In this document: one piece after another, positions 1 to 7,617 of the stretch
How positions within the stretch are numbered: position 1 is the stretch's first letter
Layout: every line of letters starts with the position of its first letter
Assembly (NCBI GenBank): GCA_942492445.1
Contig: CALOEW010000091.1
Coordinates: 1-55,466 of the forward strand
Source of the DNA: NORP240 sp942492445
Lineage (GTDB): Bacteria; Pseudomonadota; Gammaproteobacteria; Pseudomonadales; Pseudohongiellaceae
Length of the DNA stretch: 55,466 nucleotides
Reading direction: 5' to 3'
Translations under genes and position numbers: made by a program
Notes under the pieces: generated by a model
The model's database searches: none
What the model was told of the DNA's origin: nothing
What the model saw: the letters and a program-made list of their open reading frames with translations, nothing else

Positions 1-151
1 CAATTGGGAGTGTGACCCGGGTTTCCAGAGTGTTGCCGACGGTTGCAGATCGCGGCGATAACTGCAAAAAGTACCAGACCCGACCGCCATTGGCCTGTGC
101 AGTTCGGGCCGCGTAACGTTGACGGAAGACGATGTAGAACGTGGTCGCAAA

Positions 152-179
152 TTGACACCGGGGAACGGTGGTGTATACT
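152..179 (+). promoter_or_regulatory. sigma-70 type promoter
   Basis: TTGACA at 152-157 is separated by 16 bp from TATACT at 174-179, an almost consensus vegetative promoter. Transcription would begin near 186 and run toward the RNA-binding protein gene at 485, leaving an untranslated leader of about 300 nt. No other start with a good ribosome site lies between. The promoter is read by eye only. Confidence 0.55.
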
Positions 180-185
180 CTGCGT

Positions 186-484
186 CGAAGAAAATCAGTC
201 TTTTCAAGCTCGCCCTGGTGAAAAACTCTCCTTAAGATCTGGGCGGTTTCTACATTCCGTCGCTCACAAGTAATCAAGTCTTTATCGGATTAACAGCCTG
301 TTAAAGCGCCTTATGTCAGGCCGGGTTCCTGTGTACCCGGGGAAGGTTGAATGTCCACGTCAGTGACTTGTAACGCTGGGTCAAAGAAGTAACTCGGGCG
401 GAATACTGACGCCTGTAGTCAAGCTGACTGAACAAGGAGCCGGTCAGTGTGAACAGGCCCTAAGACAACGATCAGGATGGTTCT
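186..484 (+). promoter_or_regulatory. long 5' leader of the RRM gene
   Basis: No convincing coding frame is present between the promoter at 152-179 and the RRM gene. The stretch contains a small hairpin (CCGGGT at 321-326 with ACCCGG at 335-340, loop of 8) not followed by a T run, so it is not an obvious terminator. Immediately before the gene is AGGATGG at 474-480, a plausible ribosome site. Long structured leaders are typical of cold-shock RNA-binding protein mRNAs. That this is one is inference. Confidence 0.35.
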
Positions 485-757
485 ATGAATTTATACATTG
501 GAAACTTGCCCTACGGGGTTACTGAAGACGACATCAGAGAAAAATTCTCTGTTTTTGGCGAATTGGCCAGCATTGACCTGGTCACGGACCGGTTCACCGG
601 GGAGTCCAAAGGATTCGGTTTCATCAAATACGAAAGTAATTCCGATGCCGACAAAGCCATCAAATCCATGAATGGCTCGCAATTGGGCGGAAGGGTTTTA
701 AAAGTCAATCAGGCCAAGCCGAAAGAGAAACAGTCCAGGCATCGTCCCCGATACTGA
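485..757 (+). CDS. RRM-domain RNA-binding protein
   Basis: A 90-residue protein made of a single RNA recognition motif. RNP2 is LYIGNL at residues 3-8 and RNP1 is KGFGFIKY near residues 42-49, with the aromatic residues that stack on RNA bases in place. A short basic tail (KPKEKQSRHRPRY) follows the domain and may add non-specific RNA affinity. Length and build match the small bacterial RRM proteins first described in cyanobacteria and common in Proteobacteria, several of which are cold-induced. The start is the ATG at 485 with AGGATGG upstream. It appears monocistronic, with a strong promoter about 300 nt upstream. Family assignment is secure; the RNA targets and the cold-shock role are unknown. 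Confidence 0.9.
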   Translation: MNLYIGNLPYGVTEDDIREKFSVFGELASIDLVTDRFTGESKGFGFIKYESNSDADKAIKSMNGSQLGGRVLKVNQAKPKEKQSRHRPRY

Positions 758-807
758 ACCCGGCGGTCGTTACCCACGGACTGATAGTCTGCCACCAGAA
801 CCCGACG

Positions 808-1097
808 TCAGTCAGTCGGAGCGCACCTTGTGCCACTGGAATGGAAACTCCTCGTGGGATACGGGTCCCAGTTGCTGCGAGCCACAGCGAACAGATCGCC
901 GCCGCAGGCATGCAGCGCCAGCAGGGGCTCGTCAAGAGGATTGTGAATGGTCCTTTGAACCTTGTTCGATTTGAGACGGCAGCCGTGATCGGGACCATTA
1001 CAGCCCTGCGCAGAATGACCTCCACGCCGGCCTGGCGGTCGGGTGTTTTCAGAGCCTCGGCACAGGACTCGCTCAGTGCACGAAACGGATTATCCAC
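808..1097 (-). pseudogene. possible frameshifted small gene, unknown function
   Basis: On the minus strand a GTG at 1097-1095 is preceded by a very good ribosome site (GAGGAGG about 8 nt upstream) and opens a protein-like stretch (NPFRALSESCAEALKTPD). The same frame then becomes rich in Cys, Trp and Met, while the adjacent frame from about 990 down to the stop at 808-810 looks strongly coding (LDEPLLALHACGGDLFAVAR, with G/C third positions). The simplest reading is one gene of roughly 96 codons broken by a single indel near 1000. I do not recognise the family. It could also be non-coding sequence with a chance open frame. Confidence 0.35.
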
Positions 1098-1416
1098 AGA
1101 GATACCTCCTCTGAATTAGTCTGTCATGCGGGTTTCCCGCCCGGCCTCACGACCCGGATCGCCGAACCGCCGCCACTGCGCTGCGCCCATCATTTCAACT
1201 TCCAGGCACAGAACGCTCTTGATAGACTGGGACCGTGCGCCGCACCCCATTGCGGGGCCTGCTCAGAGTGCAGAGACAGAACCGGTTGCTATGGACTTCC
1301 TGGCCCAGGGTTCACGGCAGGCAGCGGCAGATTGCGCGTTCAACCCTGGGAACCCTGTCAATCTTATTCAATTTCAAGGCGCTGGAAAAGCGCCTGCGCT
1401 ATTGCCCTGAAAACCG
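1098..1416. other. intergenic, nothing recognised
   Basis: Between the possible minus-strand gene and ydbH. Plus-strand open frames here have no ribosome sites and no protein-like composition. A short hairpin (GGCGC..GCGCC around 1378-1396) lies just before the ydbH start. No promoter of good quality was seen. Confidence 0.4.
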
Positions 1417-3810
1417 ATGACTTATCTGAAGCCTGCCCTTGCCTTGTTGCTGGCGCTACTGGTCAGCCTGTTTCTGCTGCTGACATTGGCTCCGGCAACC
1501 CTGCTGGCGCCGATCGCCAGGGTCTATCTGGCGGCATCCGGTATTGAACTGGCATATATCGAGCGGCTAGAACCGGGTAGTCGGCAAACCGACGTGGGCA
1601 GACTGGGCTTTACAGTGGCGGGCTATGATATCGAGGTTCAGGGCCTGGCGCTCAATTATGAACTGACGAACCTGTTGAACGGCCGCATCGACTCAGTCTC
1701 TGTCAACCAGATTGACATTCAATCCAGCGCTGCAACTGCAACAGCAACAGCGACAGGGACTGAGGCTCCCGGCCAGGCACTGTCCGAACGGTTTGCGTCG
1801 TTGACTGATCTTCCAGTACGGCGCGTGACGGTGGACAGGGTGCGTGTTGACTCGCCCTTCGGCCCGGTACAGGGCAGCCTTTCCCTGTCGCCGGCACCGT
1901 GGCGGCTTGAATCGCAGCTGGAAATGGATGCGTATCCGGGTCTGCGGGTTGACCTTGTTCTGAGCGCCACGTCCCCGGACACGCTCTCGGCGCGTGCCGC
2001 CCTGTCGTGGGCCAGCGACGGTATCCTGGAAACCACGCTGGAGATGGCAATCGACCGTAACGATCTGCGCATCGACGGCGACAGCGATATCAATCTGACA
2101 CGGTTGCAGGCTGCCGCCGAGAACTATGGCTTCCCGCCGCCCCTGCAGGTGCTTACCGAAACTCTGCACGTGAGCAGTCGGCTAACCGTTACCGGGCCGC
2201 TAAACCGGCCTGCCATACCAGATTTCAGCATGTTGATCGATTCTCCCGGTTCCGGGCTGCACCTCCACTGGCAGCTCGGCCAGTCAAGTGTTGATGCCCG
2301 GTTATCGCTGCCATTGCAACTGGATGCAACGGCGACAACTACGGACGGCCCGTTTCAATTGTCCCTTCAGGAAACAACCTTGACCACGACGGTCAGTCTG
2401 GGCAGCGGCAGCGTGGCGGCTCAGGCTCGAGTCGAGCCCTTCCTTACCCGTTGTGAACGCCTGCTCCCCTGTGCCGGAGAGTTTGAGTTTCAGATAGACG
2501 GTGAAGCGGTTCTCGGCGATCAGCTGCAGTTGGAAAATGCCACCTTGAATGGCAGCCTCGACCTCAACTACTCGGACCAGGGCCTGCGCCTGTTGGCTCC
2601 TGAGCTGGCGCTGACTTTGCCACACCTCGGCAGCCCCCTTGGCACCGGCAGTCTCAGCCTGAACCTGGAGGACTTGATGCTGACAATCGATGACTCCGTG
2701 GCTGGCAGTGTCCACCTGGCCACCACCAGCCTGAATCCGGGAATCGACGACCTCAACCTGAACAATCCGCTGGTCTATGGGGATTTCCAGATTGCCGATC
2801 GGCGTCTTGCCGGCGACCTGGTTCTGAGCGTGAACAACCAACTCAACAGTTCGCTGGCAGTTGCCCACGACCTGGCGGACGGGCGCGGGTCAGTGGAGCT
2901 GAACCTGCCCGAGTACCGCTTCAGCCAGCTGACTCCCCTGAGCAATCTGTTGACGCCTGCGCGGTTACCTCTGGACCTGGTTGAGGGTGCGGTTTCGGCG
3001 GCAGGCCGCGTGCAGTGGCAACGCCAGGATCAGGGGTTGTGGCAATTCAGTGGCCCGTTGCAGCTTCACCTTAACGGGCTCAGTGGCTACGTTCTGGGCA
3101 ATACATTCATTGACCTCGACACCGACCTCAATATCGAAATCACCCATCCGCCCGGCGTCCGCACCGAAGGCCTGCAACAGGCAAGTGTTGCCAGCCTGGA
3201 TGTGGGCCTGCCCCTGGGTCAGACAGACTGGCACTACCAGTTTGATTCAACGACGCCGTCGTTGACAGTGAAGGATTTCAACACCAGCATGCTGGGAGGC
3301 AATGTCAAGGTGCCGGAGTTTCTATTCGACCCACAGCAGGAAAATAATCCGATGACCGTGGTGTTAAGCAGCCTGGACCTGGAGTCCATTGTCAGCCTGG
3401 CTGATTATCCCAACCTGCAGGTAACCGGGCTGGTCAGCGGTTACCTGCCGCTGCTGGTCTCCGGCAGCAAGGTGACAGTGGATGAGGGGCTGATCAGCGC
3501 ATTGAACCCCGGCGGTTCAATTCGCTATATTCCCGACGCCCCCTCGCCCGCTGCTAATCGCAATGTGCGACTGCTCCATGATGCACTCTCCAATTATCAG
3601 TACGAATCTTTGAATACCCGGGTGTACTATAGCGGGGACGGTGAGTTGTCGTTGGAAGTGGAACTGCGGGGCGTCAATCCGGATATGAATGGCGGGCAGC
3701 CAATCAATCTCAACGTCAACATCAGCGACAATGTCCCGACCTTGCTGCAAAGCCTGAGAGCCGGCCGGACCATTACCGATAGGCTGGAACAGCGGCTCAG
3801 GCAGCGCTGA
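1417..3810 (+). CDS. ydbH: YdbH-family intermembrane phospholipid transport protein
   Basis: 797 residues with an N-terminal membrane anchor (residues 4-31, Leu/Ala rich) and then a long beta-rich periplasmic body with no enzymatic motif. This is the architecture of the AsmA-like bridge proteins (TamB, YhdP, YdbH). YdbH is known to act redundantly with TamB and YhdP in moving phospholipids from inner to outer membrane. Identification rests on the next two genes, unmistakable ynbE and ydbL homologues in the same order as in E. coli, and on the overall build; E. coli YdbH is somewhat longer (about 880 aa). The C-terminal 150 residues (TVKDFNTSMLGGNVKVPEF onward) resemble the conserved YdbH C-terminus. 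The start ATG has no clear ribosome site. The three genes are probably one transcript. Confidence 0.85.
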   Translation: MTYLKPALALLLALLVSLFLLLTLAPATLLAPIARVYLAASGIELAYIERLEPGSRQTDVGRLGFTVAGYDIEVQGLALNYELTNLLNGRIDSVSVNQIDIQSSAATATATATGTEAPGQALSERFASLTDLPVRRVTVDRVRVDSPFGPVQGSLSLSPAPWRLESQLEMDAYPGLRVDLVLSATSPDTLSARAALSWASDGILETTLEMAIDRNDLRIDGDSDINLTRLQAAAENYGFPPPLQVLTETLHVSSRLTVTGPLNRPAIPDFSMLIDSPGSGLHLHWQLGQSSVDARLSLPLQLDATATTTDGPFQLSLQETTLTTTVSLGSGSVAAQARVEPFLTRCERLLPCAGEFEFQIDGEAVLGDQLQLENATLNGSLDLNYSDQGLRLLAPELALTLPHLGSPLGTGSLSLNLEDLMLTIDDSVAGSVHLATTSLNPGIDDLNLNNPLVYGDFQIADRRLAGDLVLSVNNQLNSSLAVAHDLADGRGSVELNLPEYRFSQLTPLSNLLTPARLPLDLVEGAVSAAGRVQWQRQDQGLWQFSGPLQLHLNGLSGYVLGNTFIDLDTDLNIEITHPPGVRTEGLQQASVASLDVGLPLGQTDWHYQFDSTTPSLTVKDFNTSMLGGNVKVPEFLFDPQQENNPMTVVLSSLDLESIVSLADYPNLQVTGLVSGYLPLLVSGSKVTVDEGLISALNPGGSIRYIPDAPSPAANRNVRLLHDALSNYQYESLNTRVYYSGDGELSLEVELRGVNPDMNGGQPINLNVNISDNVPTLLQSLRAGRTITDRLEQRLRQR

Positions 3811-3913
3811 GCGATTTTTTAAGGAGGGCAGCCCCACCACCCTTCCGTTAAGGATGGATTCATCTATTGGTGATAGGCTGCTATCAGACAGCGAGTGGAC
3901 AGACAGACTGATT

Positions 3914-4105
3914 ATGAACAAATTGACTTTACCAGGCACCATGGCGACCCTATTACTGGTCATGTCGTGCACGCCCACCGTACAGGTAGCCGTGCCGAAT
4001 GAACCCATCACCATCAATCTCAATGTACGCATCGAACACGAGATCCGAGTCAGAGTCGAGGAAGATCTGGATGCTATTTTCAGCGAAGACAGCGACCTGT
4101 TTTAG
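3914..4105 (+). CDS. ynbE: YnbE-like outer-membrane lipoprotein
   Basis: 63 residues. The signal peptide ends in the lipobox-like VMSC at residues 16-19, so mature protein begins at the Cys and should be lipidated. The mature part carries the family hallmark EPITINLNVRIEHEIRV and ends in SDLF, nearly identical in pattern to E. coli YnbE. YnbE pairs with the C-terminus of YdbH to anchor the lipid bridge at the outer membrane. I chose ATG 3914 because it gives a proper lipoprotein signal; the longer open frame from 3854 adds a charged, non-signal leader. It lies 103 bp after ydbH and 13 bp before ydbL. Confidence 0.9.
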   Translation: MNKLTLPGTMATLLLVMSCTPTVQVAVPNEPITINLNVRIEHEIRVRVEEDLDAIFSEDSDLF

Positions 4106-4118
4106 GGGGGACCAGATT

Positions 4119-4454
4119 ATGAAACAGCTACTCAAGTCGATTGCCGTTTTACTGGTTGTTATTACTTTTATACCGGCGGCGTTTGCCGTGACACTGCAGG
4201 AGGCCAAGGAACAGGGCCTGGTTGGCGAGCAAAGGGACGGCTTCGTGGGGCTGGTTGTGGACAGCGCCCCGGCGGAAGTGACTGCCCTCGTCCGAGACGT
4301 CAACAATCAACGCCGCCAGCGCTACCAGCAGATAGCCCGGGAAAACGGAATAAGCGTAGAGCAGGTTGCTGCGATTGCCTATGAGCGTGCCGTCGAGGCC
4401 ACTCAACCCGGCCACTTTGTGCAGCTTCCCGATGGTGCCTGGGTCAGGAAGTGA
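4119..4454 (+). CDS. ydbL: YdbL family (DUF1318) periplasmic protein
   Basis: 111 residues with a cleavable signal peptide (MKQLLKSIAVLLVVITFIPA, cleavage after AFA). The mature protein opens with TLQEAKEQGLVGEQRDGF, the typical DUF1318 start in which YdbL describes its own dipeptide-rich helix, followed by a basic helical region (RDVNNQRRQRYQQIA). In E. coli YdbL acts with YdbH and YnbE and is proposed to chaperone or limit YnbE multimerisation on the bridge. Start ATG 4119 follows AGGGGGG at 4104-4110. The 295 bp after this gene up to 4749 hold no recognised feature. Confidence 0.9.
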   Translation: MKQLLKSIAVLLVVITFIPAAFAVTLQEAKEQGLVGEQRDGFVGLVVDSAPAEVTALVRDVNNQRRQRYQQIARENGISVEQVAAIAYERAVEATQPGHFVQLPDGAWVRK

Positions 4455-4749
4455 GGGAATATTAGTTCCCACTTGTTGAGGCATCTGCTCTGAATTTCTG
4501 CATCCCTGTCAGGCGGGTGCGTTCCGGATTGAAACCCCGAGGCGCGCCGTGACCGTAATCCGAAGGTGCCACCATCTGCGTGGTGTCAGAGACAGACCCC
4601 GCCCGGAGAGGCCTGGTTGCAATTGGGTTGATTCGTGTCTTCGCCAGGAGTAGAGTCCCAACAGACCTTTGAACAGATGCTGCAGTACCCCTGGATTGCG
4701 CACGGTTCAGGGGTTCCTTCAGAATAATAAGGCTTTGCGGGAGGCCACC

Positions 4750-5733
4750 ATGAAATCGACTCTTGGAATTTGCACCATCGGGTTGTTCGCCTGTGCCGCA
4801 ACTGTCACTCTCGCGCAGGAAAACTGGACCGCTCCCCTTACACCGGACGGGCAGCCGGACCTGCAGGGCATCTGGACCAATCCCACGATAACACCCATAG
4901 AGCGGCCGGCGTCACTGGCAGACCAGGCATTTCTTTCCGATGACGAGGTCGCGGCGCTGGAAGCCCGTGCCGCCCTGCGCCGACAGCAGGCGGATAACAA
5001 TATTGAGGTTACCGATGGCGGCGATGTCGGCGCCTACAACCAGGTGTGGCTCGACTCGGGTGACACCGTGCTCTCCACCGGCCAGACGTCACTGGTAGTG
5101 GATCCACCCAACGGCCGCGCGCCGATTCGGGAATCTGCGCTGCAGACCAGGGACTATTACTTCGACCATGTTGAAGACCACTACATCTACCATACGGTAT
5201 GGGATCGTTGTATTACCCGCGGTGTACCGGGCTCGATGTTGCCGGCCGGGTACAACAACGCCTATCGCATCGTGCAGACTCCGGATACGGTTACCATTGT
5301 CTATGAAATGATTCACGATGTGCGGATTATTCCCCTGCGTAAATCCGGCCATCTGGACAAGCGGATCAAATTGTGGATGGGCGATTCAGTGGCGCATTGG
5401 GAAGGCCAGACGCTGGTGATCGAAACTACCAATTTCAACGACAGAGGTATGATCGCCAGCAGTGCAGCGGGCGGTCGGCTCAAAGGTGTGCCGGTCACCG
5501 AGGATCTGCAAGTGGTGGAACGATTCACACGAACCGGTCAGGACACACTGATGTGGGAAGTTCGAATCACCGATCCGGAAATCTACACCCAGCCATTCAC
5601 TATTTCGATGCCGTTGACCCGGGATCCTGAATACGTGATGTATGAGTACGCCTGTCATGAGGGCAATCACGCAATCAGCAATATACTCAGAGCAGGCCGG
5701 GCCCGGGAGGCACGGGGAGAATCAGCCCGCTAG
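4750..5733 (+). CDS. secreted protein of an unnamed family (PDLQGIW type)
   Basis: 327 residues with a signal peptide (MKSTLGICTIGLFACAATVTLA, cleaved before QEN). The mature start, TPDGQPDLQGIWTNPTITP, is the signature of a large family abundant in Acidobacteria and environmental Proteobacteria, usually annotated as hypothetical. Members are beta-rich and often occur beside secreted oxidoreductases or catabolic enzymes. No catalytic motif can be named. Start ATG 4750 follows GGGAGG at 4740-4745, which favours it over an upstream in-frame ATG at 4669. The downstream cupin gene starts 47 bp later across half a palindromic repeat and may be co-transcribed. Function unknown. Confidence 0.8.
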   Translation: MKSTLGICTIGLFACAATVTLAQENWTAPLTPDGQPDLQGIWTNPTITPIERPASLADQAFLSDDEVAALEARAALRRQQADNNIEVTDGGDVGAYNQVWLDSGDTVLSTGQTSLVVDPPNGRAPIRESALQTRDYYFDHVEDHYIYHTVWDRCITRGVPGSMLPAGYNNAYRIVQTPDTVTIVYEMIHDVRIIPLRKSGHLDKRIKLWMGDSVAHWEGQTLVIETTNFNDRGMIASSAAGGRLKGVPVTEDLQVVERFTRTGQDTLMWEVRITDPEIYTQPFTISMPLTRDPEYVMYEYACHEGNHAISNILRAGRAREARGESAR

Positions 5734-5746
5734 CCGCCGGCTTTCT

Positions 5747-5765
5747 AAGGAACCTCTGATTAAGT
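5747..5765 (+). repeat. half copy of the GGAACCTCTGATTAA palindrome
   Basis: TAAGGAACCTCTGATTAAG just after the stop of the secreted-protein gene matches the left arm of the complete palindromes at 12755 and 33502. The central and right parts are missing. Confidence 0.7.
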
Positions 5766-5780
5766 TTTAAGGAAAGGCCC

Positions 5781-6398
5781 ATGAACCGATACCGCCTGCC
5801 GCTGCTGTTACTGACTCTTGGATTCACTGTTGAACCGGTAACTGCACAGGAAGTCGTTCAACCCTCCTGCAACAGGTGCCAGGCGGAACTGATTTCGGCG
5901 GAGGAAATTCAGCAGTATGTGCAATTGGGTCAGTTGTCGGCTGCCGTCGGCGATATGCAGATACGCTCCATCGATGTGGGGCGGGCCAACGCCCAGATCT
6001 CCCTGGTACATCGCAATGCGCTGCAGGAGGCTTCAGGCCGAGTGGCGGAACACGATCTGGTAACCGAAATCTACTACGTGCTTAGTGGCGGCGGAACGGT
6101 ACTGACAAGTCCCGACCTTGTCGATGCCGTCCGCCGTCCTGCTGACAGCTACACTGTAACCAATCTGAACGGCCCCGGGCAGAATGCCCGGGCAGTTCGC
6201 AATGGCGTCGAAACCGAATTGAAGGCCGGAGACGTTTTTGTAATTCCTGCCGGAACCGGGCATGCCTGGATAGCGATCCCGGACCATGCCACCTACCTCA
6301 CTTTCCGCATCGACCCCGACAAGGTCGTAAAACTGATGGACGACAGGGACTCCCGACGCTTTCTGGATTCCGGCGGTGACGTGGATGTACTACGTTAA
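5781..6398 (+). CDS. secreted cupin-domain protein
   Basis: 205 residues with a signal peptide (MNRYRLPLLLLTLGFTVEPVTA, cleaved before QEV). A CxxC-type pair (SCNRCQ) lies just after the cleavage site and could bind metal or form a disulfide. The cupin core follows: motif 1 region EHDLVTEIYYVLSGGGTVL and motif 2 region KAGDVFVIPAGTGHAW, each a conserved cupin box; the first box lacks the usual HxH and has EHDLVTE, so metal binding is uncertain. The ribosome site AAGGAAAGG precedes ATG 5781 by 5 nt. Context with the upstream secreted protein suggests a periplasmic role with small molecules; the substrate is unknown. Confidence 0.85.
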   Translation: MNRYRLPLLLLTLGFTVEPVTAQEVVQPSCNRCQAELISAEEIQQYVQLGQLSAAVGDMQIRSIDVGRANAQISLVHRNALQEASGRVAEHDLVTEIYYVLSGGGTVLTSPDLVDAVRRPADSYTVTNLNGPGQNARAVRNGVETELKAGDVFVIPAGTGHAWIAIPDHATYLTFRIDPDKVVKLMDDRDSRRFLDSGGDVDVLR

Positions 6399-6424
6399 CG
6401 TTGCGCAATGAAGGAGCACGGCAG

Positions 6425-6460
6425 AATTCTCACCACGATGGCGCCATGGTGAGGTGAATT
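6425..6460. terminator. hairpin after the cupin gene, terminator-like without U tract
   Basis: AATTC-TCACCA and its complement TGGTGA-GGTGAATT flank a short GC loop, giving an imperfect 36-nt stem-loop 27 bp past the cupin stop. A second small hairpin (CCCTG..CAGGG) follows at 6463-6479. Neither is followed by a T run, so intrinsic termination is uncertain. Confidence 0.35.
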
Positions 6461-6583
6461 AACCCTGGGCTGACAGGGATCGGCGCCTTCAATTCACCAT
6501 CCCCCCTTATTTTTCAAAGAACTTATCCAGTCCATGTGTGCGACCCGGCTCTCAGGTGAATAGGCAACTTTTCCGGCGATCTG

Positions 6584-6600
6584 GGGAACCTCTGATCAAC
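6584..6600 (+). repeat. half copy of the GGAACCTCTGATTAA palindrome
   Basis: GGGAACCTCTGATCAAC matches the left arm of the dispersed palindrome and lies a few bases before the target duplication of the 746-bp element. The right arm is absent. Confidence 0.65.
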
Positions 6601-6902
6601 AATACTGCCCACTTCATAGCTGTCCCACATTATTCAGAAGCACCATTTGAGCTTAAAAAAAGGGCTTCTCTGGATTCAAGCGGCCTGTAGATGGGAAAAT
6701 TTTTCCGGGCTTCCCGGGAAGGATTTTCCTCCTTCAGCCACCACTGGCGGGTTTCACGGGACCGATGCCAGCAGTGTGCCCAGGCTCCTGGAGTGATAGG
6801 TCAGTAAGTACTGGATTTGAAAATCAGATAGCGTGCAGTGTTGTTTCCAGGGGTTCGAGGGGAGTCAGTTATTCTTGGAGCCATGTTTTCGTGGCTTCGA
6901 GC

Positions 6903-7052
6903 GGCGTGGCCGGCAGGGGGTTCCTTTGGCTGCGGACCGCGCCCCTCGAGGGTGCCCCTCACTCCAGAAAAATGCCCTGGAAAACGGTCATTTTTCCTTC
7001 CTCGGCGCTGGTCCTTTTATTGCAGCCCCAGGAACCCCCTGCCGGCCACGCC
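6903..7052. repeat. 150-bp internal inverted repeat (large hairpin)
   Basis: The 31-bp arms at 6903-6933 and 7022-7052 are complementary except for two adjacent positions (GGCGTGGCCGGCAGGGGG pairs with CCCCCTGCCGGCCACGCC). The pairing appears to continue inward (GGACCGCGCC at 6934-6943 with GGCGCTGGTCC near 7005-7015) and a third stem (AAAAATG with CATTTTT) closes the centre. RNA or single-stranded DNA from this stretch would fold into one long rod. It sits inside the transposon-like element. Confidence 0.75.
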
Positions 7053-7094
7053 TTGGCTAAGTGCAGAATTCCTCGTGCAGTGGCTTCGAATGCT
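7051..7094 (+). repeat. 44-bp dispersed repeat, copy 1
   Basis: CCTTGGCTAAGTGCAGAATT onward to TTCGAATGCT matches the reverse complement of 31368-31411 at 39 of 44 positions. Here it abuts the right arm of the large hairpin inside the transposon-like element; the other copy follows the groEL terminator. Confidence 0.6.
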
Positions 7095-7617
7095 CCGAAT
7101 AACTCCCAACAGAGGAACTAACGATGAATATCGGCTTTTCCAACGATTTGCGCTTCTAGGGAACCCCGGAGGGGTGCAAGTTGCGGAGGATCAGACTCCC
7201 CTGGACCGGTGCGATCCCGGAAAATTTATCGCACACCTATTTATTATTGTTGGTCGTGTAACAAACTCACGTTCATGTCTTACAGGGATTGTGAATACTG
7301 GAAGCACCCGGATTCAGGCCACTGAAAGCCTTCCGGTCATGATATTGTGGGACAGCAATGTGCCCACTTACTAACTTTTAACATTCGAAACTTGTGCACA
7401 CGGCGAGCATCGGTTCCTTGAAATCCGCCAGTTGAGATCCCGCCAGTTCAATGCCAATTAACGACGCAATGAGGTTTAAAAGATTCAGAAGAATCCGGTC
7501 TCGTACCCGATCAATGCCCGCTTCCCCGGGTTTCTTGCTAGACTTCATGGATCAAGAGTATGATTCTCTGCGCAATCCCCGAATCTTCATCGCTTCAAAT
7601 CGCTGCAGCCACCGCCT

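Larger units (their letters stand above)
6615..7360. mobile_element. 746-bp non-autonomous transposon-like element with TIRs and 9-bp target duplication
   Basis: The left end CATAGCTGTCCCACATTAT (6615-6633) and the reverse complement of the right end (7342-7360, CATTGCTGTCCCACAATAT) match at 17 of 19 positions. Outside them, TGCCCACTT is directly repeated at 6606-6614 and 7361-7369, an exact 9-bp target-site duplication. The interior encodes no transposase; the open frames within it (for example 6838-7374) have no family character. It contains a huge internal hairpin (6903-7052). A second, truncated copy of the left end occurs at 21901. I interpret it as a MITE-like or decayed insertion-sequence derivative moved in trans. 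The parent family is not identified. Confidence 0.7.

Noticed and set aside
841..1119. 92-codon plus-strand open frame
   Set aside because: It is antisense to a more protein-like minus-strand reading and lacks a ribosome site.
6838..7374. 178-codon open frame within the mobile element
   Set aside because: It runs through the large hairpin and crosses the terminal repeat, with composition unlike a protein.
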